This document shows, one piece after another, positions 48,401 to 59,449 of a stretch of DNA of 64,000 nt. Source of the DNA: Syngnathus acus (lineage: Eukaryota; Chordata; Actinopteri; Syngnathiformes; Syngnathidae); assembly GCF_901709675.1 (NCBI RefSeq), contig NC_051091.1, forward strand, positions 2,229,967-2,293,966. Reading direction: 5' to 3'. The notes below the pieces were generated by a model. That model worked only from the letters and a program-made list of their open reading frames with translations. It made no database searches and had not been told where the DNA came from. Each line of letters starts with the position of its first letter. Positions within the stretch are counted from its first letter, which is position 1. Position numbers and translations under genes: made by a program.

Positions 48401-51400
48401 TCATAAAGGACGACTTCCGGACTCAGCCATTCAAAATAAAACACATAGCACAGCTCAACCAACCATCACCGACATATACTTGGGAGTCAGACAATGATGC
48501 TTATCCAATTAAACTATTAAACCGGGGGAGTGGTAGTACGTTAAATATTCAAATGATATTCTCCGTCCCACGTGGTAAGCATCATATTGTAATTTAACTT
48601 CCCGCTTCCCTTTGTACACCTTGTGAAGCGTTTCCTGCTCAGAATCATGTGTAAACAGCGACGCTGTATTTTCACTCAGTGCTAAAATGACAACAGATAA
48701 AAAGTCAGGAACATACAATTATACGTGCCGCTCCACTCACAAATGTGCCAAACATATTCCGAGCCATTAAACTGAAGGGCATATAGTTAAGGCGGATGGA
48801 GCGCACAGCCAACTTCCGCAAATCGCCGTATGCTTTTTTCCCCCCCATTTGTTTTTAATATCACAAAAAATCTAAGAAGTATATAGTAATTCTTTTTTTT
48901 TCAGCGAATGAAAGAAATGCTCACTGCACCTCTATCAAGAAGCATCCACTTCCTTCTGTGCCCCGACAACAACTGTTTCTTACTGGTCTTTTTTAAAAAA
49001 AATTTTTTTAAACACATTGTATATTGAAAGGGTCAACACACTACACAGGAACGCTTGATTTAAAATTGCAATCTCCACAGCATCGATACATCTGAAGCCG
49101 TTCTAAATGAGACCTTGAGGTCTTTGTTTTATGCATGCCACATTAAGATTTTTAATGTAAACACATCTAGTCAGACATCAAGACAAATATGAACGTTGTG
49201 CATCAAAAGTGACAGCAGCAGCAAGACCCCACATTTAGTGAAGCCATCCTACAGACACTCAGCCTGGTAGCTACTTTTCTGATTTTTTCAAAACGTAGTC
49301 CTGACTCTTCAATCAAGCCTGTTGACAAACCACTTGAAGTGCGTCTTTCAATGCAGGAAGAACGGGGTCACACCAGAGGGTCAAAAACAGTAATACAATT
49401 TCGAGAATGTTCAAATATTACATAAATTCAAATGTAATATTACGAGAGTTAAGCAACAATTTAAAAGGAGTAATATTACAATTGTTAAATTTGTTGCACA
49501 CTGAAGTTATAATCTCACAAGGCTCCAGACTTTTTTTTTTGTTTGCGACTAAGGAAACATTCAGTTCACCCTATTGCTAATAAACAGGATAAAGAGTGGA
49601 GCCAAAATCTGGCAGCAACAAAACACATTCGACAGTCAAATAAATAAAATCTGCCGATTTACTTACTGGTCGCACTGGTACGAATAGATGAAAAATTTAC
49701 ATGTACTGTCTGAAATTCTAGAAGCAAACTTGACTAGAAGTTTGGAGTCCTGCACAACAATAATATTATGGTTTACCAACTAAAACCTGGGATCATATTA
49801 AAGTAAAATAAAAGTAATAAGAATAAATTATATGTGTATATATAAATATATTACATTTATCAATTAATCTATGAGGGAAATCTTATTTGACAGGAAAAAT
49901 TAAACGACTTATTGAAAATTGAGTATCTTTTTTTAGATGACAAGAGTTGAGAGATTCTGAAAGTGTGACAAGTTCCATCAATGGTAGGCAAAACAACCAC
50001 TATTAGCTGTATTTCATTCTTGGAGTGCAATACATTTTATTTTGAATATTCCCTATTCAAGCGCTGCATTGCAACGATATTAAACGGTGACTACTTAGGC
50101 CTACTGCGCTGTTGGCAATTCACCATTTTTGTTCCTTTCTAACTTCCCCCCCCTTGTCATTTCAGTGCAGCCCCAAGACTCCTTTGGGTTGTTGTCAGCT
50201 TCAACAAGTTATTCCAAAAAGACAGCGGCAGAAATCAGCGAGTAATGGCAAAACAATGAGGAGGAGACGAAAGAGCAGCAAGTCAGCAGGGCATGGACAG
50301 CGTCCTCCTGTACATCCTTTTTATTATCCAAAAAACACAAGTATGTATCAAGCACGTTGTGTGAAATCATGGTAACATGTAAAAATATCTCAAGTCCAAA
50401 CACATACAACAAAAATGCTACCAAACTAAAAAATCTGCCCACTCAACAGTCCTCACATCTACTTTGTGTATGTCATCATCATGTATGTTTGGGTCTCCAA
50501 ACACAGCAACATCATCATTGACAAAAAAAATATACATGTCATCAATCGATCGAACATGTCTGGCATGAAAAGAGAAAGAAAAGTGTGTCCCATTTCACAG
50601 CATGGCGGTATGTTCATCGACGTGCCGGTACACCAGAAAAAAAGCACAGATGACAGTTGGGATCGCAAAATTCAAGCAAATGGCAAAGTTGGAAACTTTC
50701 CATGAGAATTGAAGGGGACAAACCAAAAGATGGAAAAAAAGAGAACCTTCGTTCGTAGGGCGTGACCGATTTAGATTTGTTTTTGCTGACACAAAAATAT
50801 GTCATAAATAAATAATTCTTTGGTGCCTTAAGACTTACACCACTAGAGAGATGAATTACAGGCAAAACATTGGACCCTTTTACAAGACTTTGTTTAATTT
50901 AACTTGGCAGAGCAAAATCTGCCAAAATCTGGGGTGTTGCAAGATCATAGTTAAGATGGGTTTAAAACTTCATTTTAGACCATTTTAAAAGAGCTAATAT
51001 CGCCCGATAAATCTGATCCGATGGATGTTGGCGTACAAGAAGTTTCAAGCTTGACTTACGGGCAACCCGACAAGGGTTTTTACAGTTATGAACCGGCGCC
51101 TGGAGATACAAATTCAAATCATTGTATGTATCGCAAATCATCTTTCTCAATTTCTGGTGAGGCCAGCCATGTTTGTACAGTATAAAACCAGATACATTGA
51201 TATAGTTCCGGCTTCTCATTAAGCCGCAGTAACAGTCGGTCTCGTTAAGCCGCAGAAACAACCATTCTTTGCAAAGGATAAAGAATAGATGCTCGCGAGT
51301 ACTTTTTTTTGTCCTTTCTGCGCTGGACATTTTGAGTCAGTTAAGTGGTTGCTTTAAACAATGTGCAATTTTGTTTCGTAGACAGTTAACCTCACCGGGG

Positions 51401-52657
51401 AGTGGCAGTTTAACGTTTCTCAAAGAATTGCTCACTACCTGACAAAGTGTTGCTTGTTGTGAAGCAAGTTGTTCGCCCCTACCAAACAGCACTCGTCTGT
51501 CAAAATTTTGCTCAGTTGAAACCAAAGAGGTATCCAAATGATAGCCCCTATCTGCCAAAATTCTTAATACGAGTCACTCATGTCTCAAGGCAATGCCATT
51601 TTCATTTATTACCTTCAATTCCCATGAATTCCAAAGGACAGGTACAATTGGGGAATATTTCAATTTGTCTTCATACTCGTTATCCATGGTAATCTACTGG
51701 AGAATTGGCAAAAATATCCACCCTTTTGCAGCTAACTGCAGTGACAAAGCATTAGCTGCTTTCCATCATCATCATCATCATCGCGACGCAGGAGCACAGA
51801 AACAAAAAAAGCAGACCTGTCATGTGGAAAAAGCAAAGCACAACAGAGGAGATCATTGTACTCAATGATGACAGCAAGGGAACAATCTGTGACTCGTTTT
51901 ACCACAACAACAACAACGACATGTAGAGATATTAGCATAGCAACACAGGATGTAGCGGCATTAGCATAGCAACCGCAAACGTGAAACAACCTCAGCGGGG
52001 CAACATGATGGACACATTGAGGTAGCAACATGGGTGTTATCATAGCGACAGAACATGATTCAGCGTTTTGCCCGGGCAAAACACGTCCTCGTCGTAATCA
52101 TCAAGTGAGTGCCTTCAAAATGGGCTCGAAAATGGAACATACAAATCTTCAGGGGGTTGTGTTATGCTTTCAAAAAAAGTTGTGTTGAGGGCTGTGATAG
52201 CATTTACTTACAGTAAGACCCCTTTCGCACTGAGATGGTATGAGCTGGTTTAGAATTAGTGGCAAAAATTAGTACTAGTTCTCGGGTGTTTTGCGAATTT
52301 GAACCGTTAAAGCCCTTGGAGCTAAAACGATCATGAAAATGGGCCCAGGCTTGCAGCATCTTCTATTGGCAGGCCTTTTCCCAAACTGCCCATTGGAGCA
52401 TTTCTCTCGTTTTCGATACGGGTTTCACTTTTTGTTTAACCGGGTATTAGCCTCTATGTGCCGCCAGAACAATCTGCCCCAGGCTCTCTCAAACAGTATC
52501 GCTAGCTCATGAAACTACATTTGAAACTCCTCATCAGGCCAGAGTGCTGGCCCCTCGCTGATGTCAGCACTTTTGGCTGGTCAGAGCAACCCTTGGCCCA
52601 GCAAAACACATCAGTAGCTATCTCCTTACATTATCATCTTGGGTGACTTTGGTGTAT
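48401..52657. other. Stretch between cpne1 and rbm12
   Basis: AT-rich sequence with no recognised gene. If cpne1 uses leader exons at 58.5-59 kb, as the human RBM12/CPNE1 locus suggests, this is cpne1 intron. It holds a degenerate AGCATAGCAAC repeat (51925-52060), a short CAT run near 51770 and a 122-codon open frame at 50962-51330 that I do not recognise. Confidence 0.55.
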
Positions 52658-52663
52658 TTTATT
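52658..52663 (-). terminator. Polyadenylation signal AATAAA, rbm12
   Basis: Canonical signal on the minus strand about 280 bases past the rbm12 stop. It would end rbm12 before cpne1. Messages that skip the rbm12 exon could run on into cpne1. Confidence 0.45.
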
Positions 52664-52944
52664 CAGTTAGTTACATGTTTTTGTCATTTTGAGTGCAAAT
52701 GTTGATTCTGAACGGCTCCAGATGATGTAAGCTGTGTGCTGTTGAATTGCATTTTTGTGGTCATATCACAATTACAGTGGCCATCAATACCAAGTAGCAA
52801 ATGCATGAGTCGCCACTGGCCACCAGTCAACAAAAAGCCAGCGAATTCTCGCCACCAGTACCCTACTAGAACCAGCTCAGCCTGAAAGGGGAACATTTCA
52901 GTCAGTCAGTCAGTCAGTCTGCTTCAGTTAGGGTCTCAGATTCC

Positions 52945-55644
52945 TCAACCCAAGCTAATTTTGACTTTCCGTGCGCCAATGGGCCGGTCGTTCAGGTCCA
53001 TGACGGCAGCGGCGGCCTCTTTTGGGTTCTGGAAGGCCACCATTGCCTCGCCGGTGGGCAGGCCTTTGTCGTTGAACTGCAAGCAGACGGATCCCGGAAG
53101 CACCTCATAGCCATAGAAGAAGTCCATGAGCTCATCAGCGGTGACGGTGAACGGCATGTTCTGCAGCTTGACGACGGTTGGGGGGGCGGCAGAGGCAGCA
53201 GAGGAGCGTTGACTGTTCGGGTTGTTTGGTGCTCCGGGGGGAGTCGGGAGACCCTCCGCACCTGGGTTGAAACCCGGAGGACCGCCGGGAGGCGCGCCCC
53301 CTTGACGCCCCTGGTTATTGTTGATGGGCCCAGGGCCGCCTCTGTTCTGCACTCCTCCGCTTGGTTTCCTGTTGCTGTTGTCAAAGGGCACCAAGCCTCT
53401 GAGTCCATCCTGACCAAACATAGGCGCACCTGCCGCGCCCGGTCGAAAACCTGGCGGTTCCAGAAGGGGGGTTCCCTGAAGACCCGCAATTAGCGGCGGG
53501 GTGACGGCAAGATTGACTTCGCCGAGTCCTACCGCCAACGGAGGGAGGGGAGGGGGACCCGTCACACCGTTTCCAGGAGTAGAGAACGGGGGCACAAATG
53601 GAGAACTGTTAAGGTTACCCATCGTATTTCTGAGGAAGTTAAACTCCTCGCCGCCAATCCCTGGAAAGGGATTCATGTGGGGCTGCTGCTGAACTGCCTG
53701 AGCCTGCAGGAGCTGGTTTTGGCTCTGCTTCTGGCTCTGCTGTGGGTTCTGGTGTTGATTTCTTTGGCCCCTCTTGTTTTGGGGTGGGGGGTTTCTCTCA
53801 ATTTCCTTCATCTGCTCAAAGGTTACGAGATGAACGAACGCATCACGGCCGTTGAGCTTCTGTCGGTGAAGCCTTTCCGTTTTGCGGGCGTCTTCCTCGG
53901 TCTGTAGCTGGAAGACCGCCTGCCCTAAACCATTGCCGTGGGCATCGGTCAGGACCTTAAGCGTGTCTTCGTAAATCCCAATGCCTTCCAGGAAGGCACG
54001 GACGTCCTTCTTGGAAATATTGTAAGGGATGTTGGTGATATGTGCACAGTTCCTCTGTGTTTTGTGGCCATCCTGGTTCTTGCCGTCGTTCTGCATTGCC
54101 TCACGCTTACGAATGGAGTCGATCTTTTCCAGCATTCCCTTGTAGCTGATTGGGTGTACCTGGATGAAGCGCGGTCCCATGTATTGCATGTGAGAAGCCA
54201 GTGCAGCCTTGTAGTCCTGCTCCGTTTTGAACTCCAGAAAGCCTTCTCCTGTGGCTTGCCCATTGGGGCCATAGGCAATGTACATAGTGTCCTCCACCAC
54301 AGACAGGTTCTTGAAGAACTCTTTGATCTGTTTTTTGTCAGCCTCGTAAGGGAGGCCCTTTAGGTAAACGCAATACTCTTGTCGATGCGGCGATCTGGAC
54401 CTCCCTCGCTGATCACGGCCAACATCGACGGCTTGACTACGGCGTTGGTGCTGGTCTTGCGGGTGAATGTTTGGTTTGGCGCTATGCTGAGGAGTCAGGC
54501 CCATTGTGCTATGATTGAGGTTTGCCCACTGCCTCTCAGAGCCCGGGGTGACCTCAATGAACCTTTGACCCATCATGCCGCCGCCTCGCTTCACAGCTTC
54601 AAAACTATCTTGGGGCGCGAAGAATTTGACCATGGCTCGGCCGGTCGGACGACCCTGCCCGTCTCTCAAAAAGCGCACTCCCTCCACCCCCAGACCCCGG
54701 AAAAACTCCCTGATCTCCATCTCTGAGCAAGAGAATGCGAGGTTCTGCAAGAGGACAAACAACTCGTCTGGACCGGACACGGTAACTCCGGTGGCTGCAG
54801 CGGCCTTCATGTGAGCCTGGAGTCCCAGAGACGCAAGAGGGGAGAGGGGGTTGAACAACATTGGGTTTGGGGCACTGAGGGGGAGGCCTGCGGCAAGTCC
54901 TCCGGGCGGGGGCATGGTGGGGTTGAAAGGTGGCATGTGTGACAGGTGAGACATTGGCGGTACAGGAGGTCCATGGGAAAGTTGGCTGACAGTAGGGACA
55001 GGGGGTAGGGATGACATGGGAGGAGGAACTGCGGCTAACGTGGGCATCCCCGACATGGAGGGCATGTTGGGCATGGGGGCGATAAGCAGGGGACCCGCGT
55101 TGAGCGAGGTCAGGGCCGTTGTAACAGCGGGGGCGGTGTTGTAGGAATGAGGAAAGTTGGGCATCATACTCGCCAGGCTAGCCGCGGCTTTGTGAATTGG
55201 GGTCTCTTGTGAAGAGGTCGCAGTCGCCACAGCGGGAGTGTTAGTGAAGGCGGGGTTTCCATGGCTACCGCTTCGCCCCGCTGCGGCCGACTGGATCGCA
55301 GGTACGGCTGCCACGGAAGATTGGCGATTAGCCGCCGTGGGCGTGGCGGTTTCACCCGCACCCGTGCCGCCCTCAAATCTCCGCCTGCTCAACTCAATCA
55401 TGTTCTGCATTTCCGTCTTGCTGCTGAGCAACAATGACACTTTGGAGCCCTTAATGGACCCACCTGTGCGCATCATACCCAGCCGAGCGTCCTCGTCGGT
55501 GGCAAAGACAATGAAGGCCTCGCCATGCTCGCCACCCACGATGTGCACGCCCCCATCAGGGATGGTGAGGCCAGAGAAGAAGTGCCTGATGTCCATGGTG
55601 CCGGCCACTATGGGCAGACCTTGCAGTCTGATGACTACCGCCAT
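52945..55644 (-). CDS. rbm12: RNA-binding protein 12 (SWAN)
   Basis: Nuclear protein with several hnRNP F/H-like RRMs. The whole coding sequence is one exon of 899 aa, as in mammals (human 932). The N-terminal RRM (about 1-85, MAVVIRLQGLPIVAGTMDIR) is nearly identical to human. A Pro/Ala/Met-rich linker follows (about 100-285). RRM2 starts near DELFVLLQNLAFSCSEMEI (about 290-370), RRM3 near EYCVYLKGLPYEADKKQI (about 428-505) and RRM4 near CAHITNIPYNISKKDVRAF (about 540-620). A Gln-rich tract and a Gly/Pro-rich region lead to the C-terminal RRM (about 820-899), ending RPIGARKVKISLG. A good acceptor (CTCTCCCCAG, AG at 55674-55673) lies 28 bases before the ATG, so leader exons lie upstream. The low-complexity parts are shorter than in human; RBM12B is excluded by the N-terminus and the cpne1 neighbour. 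Confidence 0.97.
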   Translation of the reverse strand: MAVVIRLQGLPIVAGTMDIRHFFSGLTIPDGGVHIVGGEHGEAFIVFATDEDARLGMMRTGGSIKGSKVSLLLSSKTEMQNMIELSRRRFEGGTGAGETATPTAANRQSSVAAVPAIQSAAAGRSGSHGNPAFTNTPAVATATSSQETPIHKAAASLASMMPNFPHSYNTAPAVTTALTSLNAGPLLIAPMPNMPSMSGMPTLAAVPPPMSSLPPVPTVSQLSHGPPVPPMSHLSHMPPFNPTMPPPGGLAAGLPLSAPNPMLFNPLSPLASLGLQAHMKAAAATGVTVSGPDELFVLLQNLAFSCSEMEIREFFRGLGVEGVRFLRDGQGRPTGRAMVKFFAPQDSFEAVKRGGGMMGQRFIEVTPGSERQWANLNHSTMGLTPQHSAKPNIHPQDQHQRRSQAVDVGRDQRGRSRSPHRQEYCVYLKGLPYEADKKQIKEFFKNLSVVEDTMYIAYGPNGQATGEGFLEFKTEQDYKAALASHMQYMGPRFIQVHPISYKGMLEKIDSIRKREAMQNDGKNQDGHKTQRNCAHITNIPYNISKKDVRAFLEGIGIYEDTLKVLTDAHGNGLGQAVFQLQTEEDARKTERLHRQKLNGRDAFVHLVTFEQMKEIERNPPPQNKRGQRNQHQNPQQSQKQSQNQLLQAQAVQQQPHMNPFPGIGGEEFNFLRNTMGNLNSSPFVPPFSTPGNGVTGPPPLPPLAVGLGEVNLAVTPPLIAGLQGTPLLEPPGFRPGAAGAPMFGQDGLRGLVPFDNSNRKPSGGVQNRGGPGPINNNQGRQGGAPPGGPPGFNPGAEGLPTPPGAPNNPNSQRSSAASAAPPTVVKLQNMPFTVTADELMDFFYGYEVLPGSVCLQFNDKGLPTGEAMVAFQNPKEAAAAVMDLNDRPIGARKVKISLG

Positions 55645-55674
55645 ACTGACAGCTAATCAACAGGCCTACAACCT

Positions 55675-58540
55675 GGGGAGAGAGCAACACTGCCGTCAGA
55701 TAAGAAGCAAAGTAGACCAGACCCGTGGTTTCCAGATGCCCGGCAAACATGGTATGACAATGCAGAATTTGGGGGGCACTCTAACCAAACATTTGGAAAC
55801 CAGCAGTTCTGTAGCGAAGAATGAGGGGTGAAAGAGCGAAACATTTGCAGAAGAACAAGAAACAAAGCTCAACTCCAAGCCCATCTTTAACACTTGAATT
55901 TAGACTACTACTTGGAGAGTGATGAGCTCAAGCTTCCAGAACACAATTAATATCCGACGATAACAGTTTGAATTGGTATACAGAAATAATATAATAGAAT
56001 AAATGTAGCGGGACAAAATTGTGCCAAGATCATGAGCTAACGTGCTAAAATGTGCCTCATAATTATTCTTGGTGAGAGGCTAGCTTTAAGATTCCACTTC
56101 TCTTGGAGAAGCTTAAGTGACCCGGTTCAGCCTAATTTCCCAAAAACTTCCCGCTTAAATCTAAATCCCAAGCAAAACTGTGACGATGTAGAGAATGGAG
56201 AAGAGGAAAAAACACAACAAACAATAGCTCATTTCTCTAAGAGAACTTGAGAGAAATTCCTCACAAACGGTAAAGCACTGTAAAAAAACAACATTTGGTC
56301 CAATTGTAAAATGAGATGGGAACAATTGCAATGCTCCTCAACTGGCTTCATAGTTTCGGGCTATCTAGGATGCGGGCGTTGTGCTGAACACCAAAACCAA
56401 GCCTTGACCGTCGTACAACCTAAAAAAAAAAAACTCTTTTCTCAAGAACTACAAATGCATGACAGTAAATCATAACAGGAAGCCACCATATTTAAAAAAA
56501 TTCTGCAACAGCACACATGATCATAATACCACAACAGCAGAGCACTACCAGAGAAACGGCAGAAAAAAAAGAACACATCAGACACATCATTGACCAAAAT
56601 CGCGCTCCATCGTTAGCATGAGCAAACAAACAGCCAGCAAAATACCAGCAGCTCAACAGCAAAGCACACAGCAGCGCTATGACATTGCGGACAAAATCCT
56701 CAGAACACAGCTCAAGAGCACTACCAACCACATTCAACAAAATGATACACTCAAGCTTCTTGAATTTAGAGCCAAAGTCAAGGAATGCCCGTACAAATCA
56801 TGCCATCAAGACACACTTGTGAGGGATGTTGACCAAGCCTGTACCTTTAAGAGGCCAAAATTGTCCAAAATAAAACTATGGTACCTTGACTTAGCAGTCA
56901 AAAGGGGTTAAATCCATGCATTTTAAGCCAAAGCCCAAAGTCCATGTCCCGTCCTCGGAGGCGTACAACTCCGGGCCAGTACAGAATCAGTTATTATTGT
57001 GCAAATAAAAACTAACAAAAATATGTTCACATGGTCAGAACTCTTAACAGGTACTCGACTTGTGTTTTTCGACTTCTTACTGATCAAAATCAAAATGACA
57101 AGCAAGCTTCATACGTATATACCACTGAGCAAGTGAAGTGAACAAATTGTTAGTTGAATTTATGTCTGTGGGGAGATATGCAAATATGCATTAAACTCGC
57201 AAATTTCCAAATATTCTGTCAAGGCAGACCACAACTTCGCAGCCACGTTGCACCACGCGGCACGGGACAATCCAAAGAAAAAAGCAGTCCACAGCACATC
57301 TCGGCGGCCTTCGATCCGGGTAGCATGGCGAGAGCAGTGAGGGCACATAAAAGGAGACAAGAATGGTGCAACTCTAAATGCAGCAACACAAACAACTCGT
57401 GCCCCTTTGGTATCGGTTAAACCCCACCCCAGGTACTTTTTCTGGACCGGGTACCACCAGTGGAAAAGTCAATAGCAAGAAGCGCCAAGCTGTCCATACG
57501 ATGACAGTCCGCACTGGAATCATACACCATTAGGTCCCCTTGTGTGCTAAAGTCGGCTGGACCGCTTGATGGTAATGTGACTTCAATTAAAAAAAAAAAA
57601 AAAATCAGCAACACCTCTTCAGAAGCAAACCACAAAATGTTTTGAGTGGGCGCCAGACCAAAGTACATCAACCAGTAAGCACTTTCAGACTGAAAAAAAA
57701 TAAAAGAAGGTAAGCATCCGGTGTAGTGAAGAGAAAAGCTTCCATAATAAATTGCACAGAACCCAGCAGATAGTAGACACACATGATCCTTTTAAATGGC
57801 CAGGAAAAGCGCATTCATAAGACACAGCAGATCATTGGGAGCACAGCCAGCAATAAAACATAATGACCTCAGCCTCAAAACGCAGCAAATGTCTCCATTT
57901 TGGTGTGTAAACATACACAATGAGGGTTTTTGTTTAAATCCAACTCATTCAATACACATTAGACCCACTAAAGCAACAACCCAACATGGGAAGTTTTTCG
58001 AGCATTTATTCAATTTTACAGTTTGGAAAAAGATTAGGCTCAATCCATCACCAGCCTCCTTTTGCTGGCAGATTTGACGTTACCAGCCCTGTGCTGTGCT
58101 AGAAGCTAATAAAATACAAACTTGGCTTCCATTCTTCCATCACTTTAACTACACACTAACATCGGGTAATTGACACAATAATAACACAACAATGACGACG
58201 TGATAGGTATCGATCTGAGCACGGCTACTTGAAGTACTGTATCATCCCGAACGACGAATTAAACACGGTTTTGTATTGAATTAAGCATCATTCTAGACGA
58301 CAAGACAGTATTTGGACTTTATAAGAGTAATAATAACACTAGTCAGTACTGATTTTGATAGAATCGCATCAACGTAAAAAAGCATGCGACGCCCAATTAG
58401 CTACTTAGCTGTTAGCCAAACCTCTTTTGTGTGTATGTGTGTGTGTGTGTATGGTAGCGGACCAGAGTCGCAATTTTTCGGCGTCTTGTGTCCTAAATCT
58501 TTTAGCACTTGAGGCATTTTTTTCTTCTAGGAATTCTTAC
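55675..58540 (-). other. Presumed rbm12 5' intron
   Basis: AT-rich, with A runs and no recognised exon. It separates the rbm12 coding exon acceptor from the candidate leader exons, as in the mammalian gene, where the coding sequence also sits in one late exon. Confidence 0.5.
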
Positions 58541-58608
58541 CGAGGAATCTGTCAACTAACACACTCAGGTTTGATTCATGCACCGACGTCTTGGTTTCTC
58601 ACTTCAGT
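58541..58608 (-). other. Candidate non-coding leader exon of rbm12 (and perhaps cpne1)
   Basis: A 68-base segment is bounded on the minus strand by a strong acceptor (TTTTATTTTGCAG, AG at 58610-58609) and a strong donor (CTCG|GTAAGAA, GT at 58540-58539). It lies 2.9 kb before the rbm12 coding exon, which needs a spliced leader. Two further minus-strand GTAAG donors lie upstream, at 58700-58699 and 58920-58919, and could close alternative first exons. Confidence 0.4.
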
Positions 58609-58700
58609 CTGCAAAATAAAATGGCTTTGGGAAAAAGCTCGCAGGCTGATACCGCAGTGTCTGCACACGAAATGTCGGCGGAAACAACGCGATATCTTAC

Positions 58701-59160
58701 CGCGAGAAGCTAAAGTAGGCGCATTGGCTCCATCTACCGTGCGAAAACGATGAGTGGATTACAATGTGTGGTTGGAATGAATGCTTAGAGCTCTATTAAG
58801 AAAGTTTTAACTAGTAAAAAAAAAAAAAAAACTCTCGGCCACAATAATACAAAAGTCGTGATTGTTCTGTGTTTTGTTTTCTTCCATCTGCGGCTATTTT
58901 TTTTGTCCAAGTGGGCTTACCGTAGAAGCTTCCGTTGCAGATGTGGTTGCCGGATGCGTTTCTGGTAGCGAAAGCGTATCCCACATGTGAGGGTTGTAAA
59001 CACGCGTGACATTCCGCGTTTTAAAGTGACGAATAACGGGCAGAATGAGACCAGCGGTTGTCTAGCAAGTTGAAGGTACGTTATGGTTGTGAAACTGCAC
59101 GTTCGACCATCGTTGTCCAAGTGACGCTTGTCGCTTTTCCCGCGGTGCAAGTTACCGCGA
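58701..59160. promoter_or_regulatory. Candidate bidirectional promoter of rbm12 (minus) and hgh1 (plus)
   Basis: The segment between the two genes is locally richer in CpG than its flanks. It has minus-strand donors at 58700-58699 (TCGCG|GTAAGA) and 58920-58919 (CTACG|GTAAGC), which suit alternative first exons of rbm12. A plus-strand donor (GTTGAAG|GTACGT, exon end 59075) suits an hgh1 leader exon. No TATA box is evident, as is usual for housekeeping promoters. Start sites cannot be fixed from sequence. Confidence 0.4.
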
Positions 59161-59449
59161 ACTAAACTAGCATGACTACCAATACTTCTTACGGGTTTTC
59201 CTAATATGATCGCAGTCTCGTCGCTGTCCCTAAATTATTTACTTCTTCTAGATAGTGTCACTAGGTATCTTATAAATCATTTTGTATCTCACAAGAATGT
59301 TTCAAAACTGAGTGGAGTTAACGTACAGTGGAGTCAAGTGGAGGGGAAAAAAAGAACGTTGTAGATTCCTCGTTGTCAGTCTCGACCGAATGCGTTCCAA
59401 GCTTGATCGAGTTTCGAGAATCCAAATTTTATTTTGTGCTTGTTTGAAG

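Noticed and set aside
53209-55831. Plus-strand frames up to 197 codons opposite rbm12
   Set aside because: They lie antisense to a strongly conserved 899-codon gene and have no recognisable domain.
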